Source of the DNA: an uncultured Eubacterium sp.
GTDB taxonomy: Bacteria; Bacillota; Clostridia; Lachnospirales; Lachnospiraceae
DNA: 5,742 nucleotides
Assembly (NCBI GenBank): GCA_946412445.1
Contig: CAMKHH010000087.1
Coordinates: 1-5,742, forward strand
Direction: 5' to 3'
Notes under the pieces: generated by a model
Told to the model about the DNA's origin: nothing
The model's database searches: none
Seen by the model: only the letters and a program-made list of their open reading frames with translations
Shown here: in pieces, positions 4,602-5,742 of the stretch
Position numbering within the stretch: position 1 is the stretch's first letter
Layout of the letters: every line of letters starts with the position of its first letter
Translations under genes and position numbers: made by a program

Positions 4602-5742
4602 TCAGCCCTCCAGATAATTCTCAAATTGCTCCATACTCATCAGTACTTTTCGAGGTTTTGTACCTTCTTCCGGTCCCACCACACCTGCTTCGCTAAGCTG
4701 ATCCATAATACGGGCAGCCCGGTTAAATCCTATTTTAAAGACTCTTTGAAGCATACCAATCGATGCTTTGTCCTTTTCTATGATGAATTTACCGGCCTCC
4801 GCAAAATAATGATCTCTGTCATCACTTTCCCCGGGCTTTCCTGAATCAGAATTCAGGCTGGTATTTTCAATCTGCTTCTGGATTTCGCTGTCATAGTGAT
4901 CCTCCCCTTCAGAATTACTGGACAGATACTTGACGACATCAGCTACTTCTTTGTCTGAAACAAAAGCTCCCTGTAACCTGGCAGGTTTCTGATATCCCTG
5001 GGGATAGAAAAGCATATCTCCCTTTCCAAGAAGCTTTTCAGCTCCGTTCATATCAAGAATCGTTCTGGAATCGACACCTGACGAAACTGAAAAGGCAATC
5101 CTGGATGGCATATTGGCTTTGATAAGACCGGTGATGACATTCACAGAGGGCCGCTGCGTTGCGATAATCAGATGCAGCCCTGCAGCCCTTGCAAGCTGAG
5201 CCAACCGGCATATGGCATCCTCTACTTCACCCGGTGCCACCATCATCAGGTCCGCAAGCTCATCCACAATAATTACAATCTGGGGGAGTTTCCTGAACTT
5301 ATCCTCCTCCATGCCTTTGAGCTTTTCCACTTTGGCATTATAGCCTTTGAGGTCACGAACATTATATTCTGCAAACTTATTATACCGATCTGTCATCTCT
5401 GAAACAGCCCAGTTCAACGCACCCGCTGCCTTTTTCGGGTCTGTGACCACAGGTATGAACAGATGGGGAATTCCGTTATACACGGACAACTCTACGACCT
5501 TGGGATCTATCATGATTAATTTTACGTCTTCGGGTTTGGCCTTATAGAGTATGCTCATAATCAACGTATTAATACAGACCGACTTACCGGAACCGGTTGC
5601 CCCGGCAATCAGGAGATGAGGCATCTTGGCAATATCAGTGATTACAGGTTTTCCGGCAATATCCTTGCCCGCGGCAAACGCAAGACTGGATTGATACTTT
5701 TTAAAATCATCCGTATCCAGAAGATCCCTGAGCATGACCGGA
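4602..5742 (-). CDS. FtsK/SpoIIIE-family DNA translocase, C-terminal part (5' end beyond the window)
   Basis: The reading frame is open at the high-coordinate edge, so the N-terminal membrane domain and linker are not visible; the first ATG in view (5735) is internal, since family members have VxLRDLL/VSLRExL at this place. Counting from that M, Walker A is GATGSGKS (45-52), Walker B is IVIIVDE (153-159), [12 protein letters not shown] (192-203) is the family's sensor region, and 313-377 is the winged-helix gamma domain ([25 protein letters not shown]) that reads polarity sequences on DNA. A low-complexity acidic linker (about 273-312) joins motor and gamma. The protein is a septum-located hexameric ATPase that pumps chromosomal DNA, either at division (FtsK) or into the forespore (SpoIIIE); which one cannot be decided from this part. 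The ORF is intact to its TGA and coupled to the next gene. Confidence 0.95.
   Translation of the reverse strand, partial: PVMLRDLLDTDDFKKYQSSLAFAAGKDIAGKPVITDIAKMPHLLIAGATGSGKSVCINTLIMSILYKAKPEDVKLIMIDPKVVELSVYNGIPHLFIPVVTDPKKAAGALNWAVSEMTDRYNKFAEYNVRDLKGYNAKVEKLKGMEEDKFRKLPQIVIIVDELADLMMVAPGEVEDAICRLAQLARAAGLHLIIATQRPSVNVITGLIKANMPSRIAFSVSSGVDSRTILDMNGAEKLLGKGDMLFYPQGYQKPARLQGAFVSDKEVADVVKYLSSNSEGEDHYDSEIQKQIENTSLNSDSGKPGESDDRDHYFAEAGKFIIEKDKASIGMLQRVFKIGFNRAARIMDQLSEAGVVGPEEGTKPRKVLMSMEQFENYLEG

Noticed and set aside
4595..4624. A longer start ([11 protein letters not shown]) for the zinc-ribbon/TPR protein
   Set aside because: It would overlap the ftsK end, add non-family residues before the zinc ribbon and lack a suitably spaced ribosome site; the start at 4594 has one.
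1..5742. CRISPR array, tRNA, rRNA, insertion sequence or phage genes
   Set aside because: No regularly spaced repeats, cloverleaf sequences, transposase or integrase motifs were seen; nearly all sequence is accounted for by seven minus-strand genes.

Overview
All genes in this window lie on the minus strand, so transcription runs from high to low coordinates. The content points to a Gram-positive anaerobe of the class Clostridia, with a Lachnospiraceae-like flavour. The reasons are a SpoIIIE/FtsK-type DNA translocase, a complete NfnAB electron-bifurcating transhydrogenase gene pair, strong GGAGG-type ribosome binding sites, very short intergenic gaps and moderate GC. The family-level guess is inference; no rRNA or other phylogenetic marker is present.

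Layout in transcription order. The window opens inside an ftsK/spoIIIE-type gene, which runs through its motor and DNA-reading gamma domains (5742-4602). Seven bases later comes a gene for a membrane-anchored protein with a zinc ribbon, TPR-like repeats and two chitobiase-C-like beta domains (4594-3458). A 96-base gap follows, holding a weak promoter candidate and a partial Rex-like operator. Then nfnA (3361-2474) and nfnB (2474-1074) overlap by one base, and a small Dabb-fold protein (1069-770) starts 4 bases after nfnB. An 81-base gap with a long hairpin at 715-757 separates this unit from rlmH (688-209). A PAP2-family membrane phosphatase gene starts at 179 and runs off the low-coordinate edge. 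It is open at that edge and can be recognised only by translating up to the boundary.

How the genes work together. NfnA and NfnB form one enzyme that couples ferredoxin and NADH oxidation to NADP+ reduction, reversibly. The Dabb gene is probably co-translated with them, but its role is unknown. The translocase and the zinc-ribbon/TPR protein are probably co-translated as well. RlmH modifies 23S rRNA, and the PAP2 protein probably acts on a membrane lipid phosphate; both look like housekeeping genes.

I see no tRNA, rRNA, CRISPR array, insertion sequence or phage gene. Most of the window is ordinary core genome. The points most worth a second look are the hairpin at 715-757, the Rex-like site ahead of nfnA, the cysteine tail of NfnA, the coupled Dabb gene and the unusual zinc-ribbon/TPR protein. 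I do not see convincing evidence of a wholly new system.
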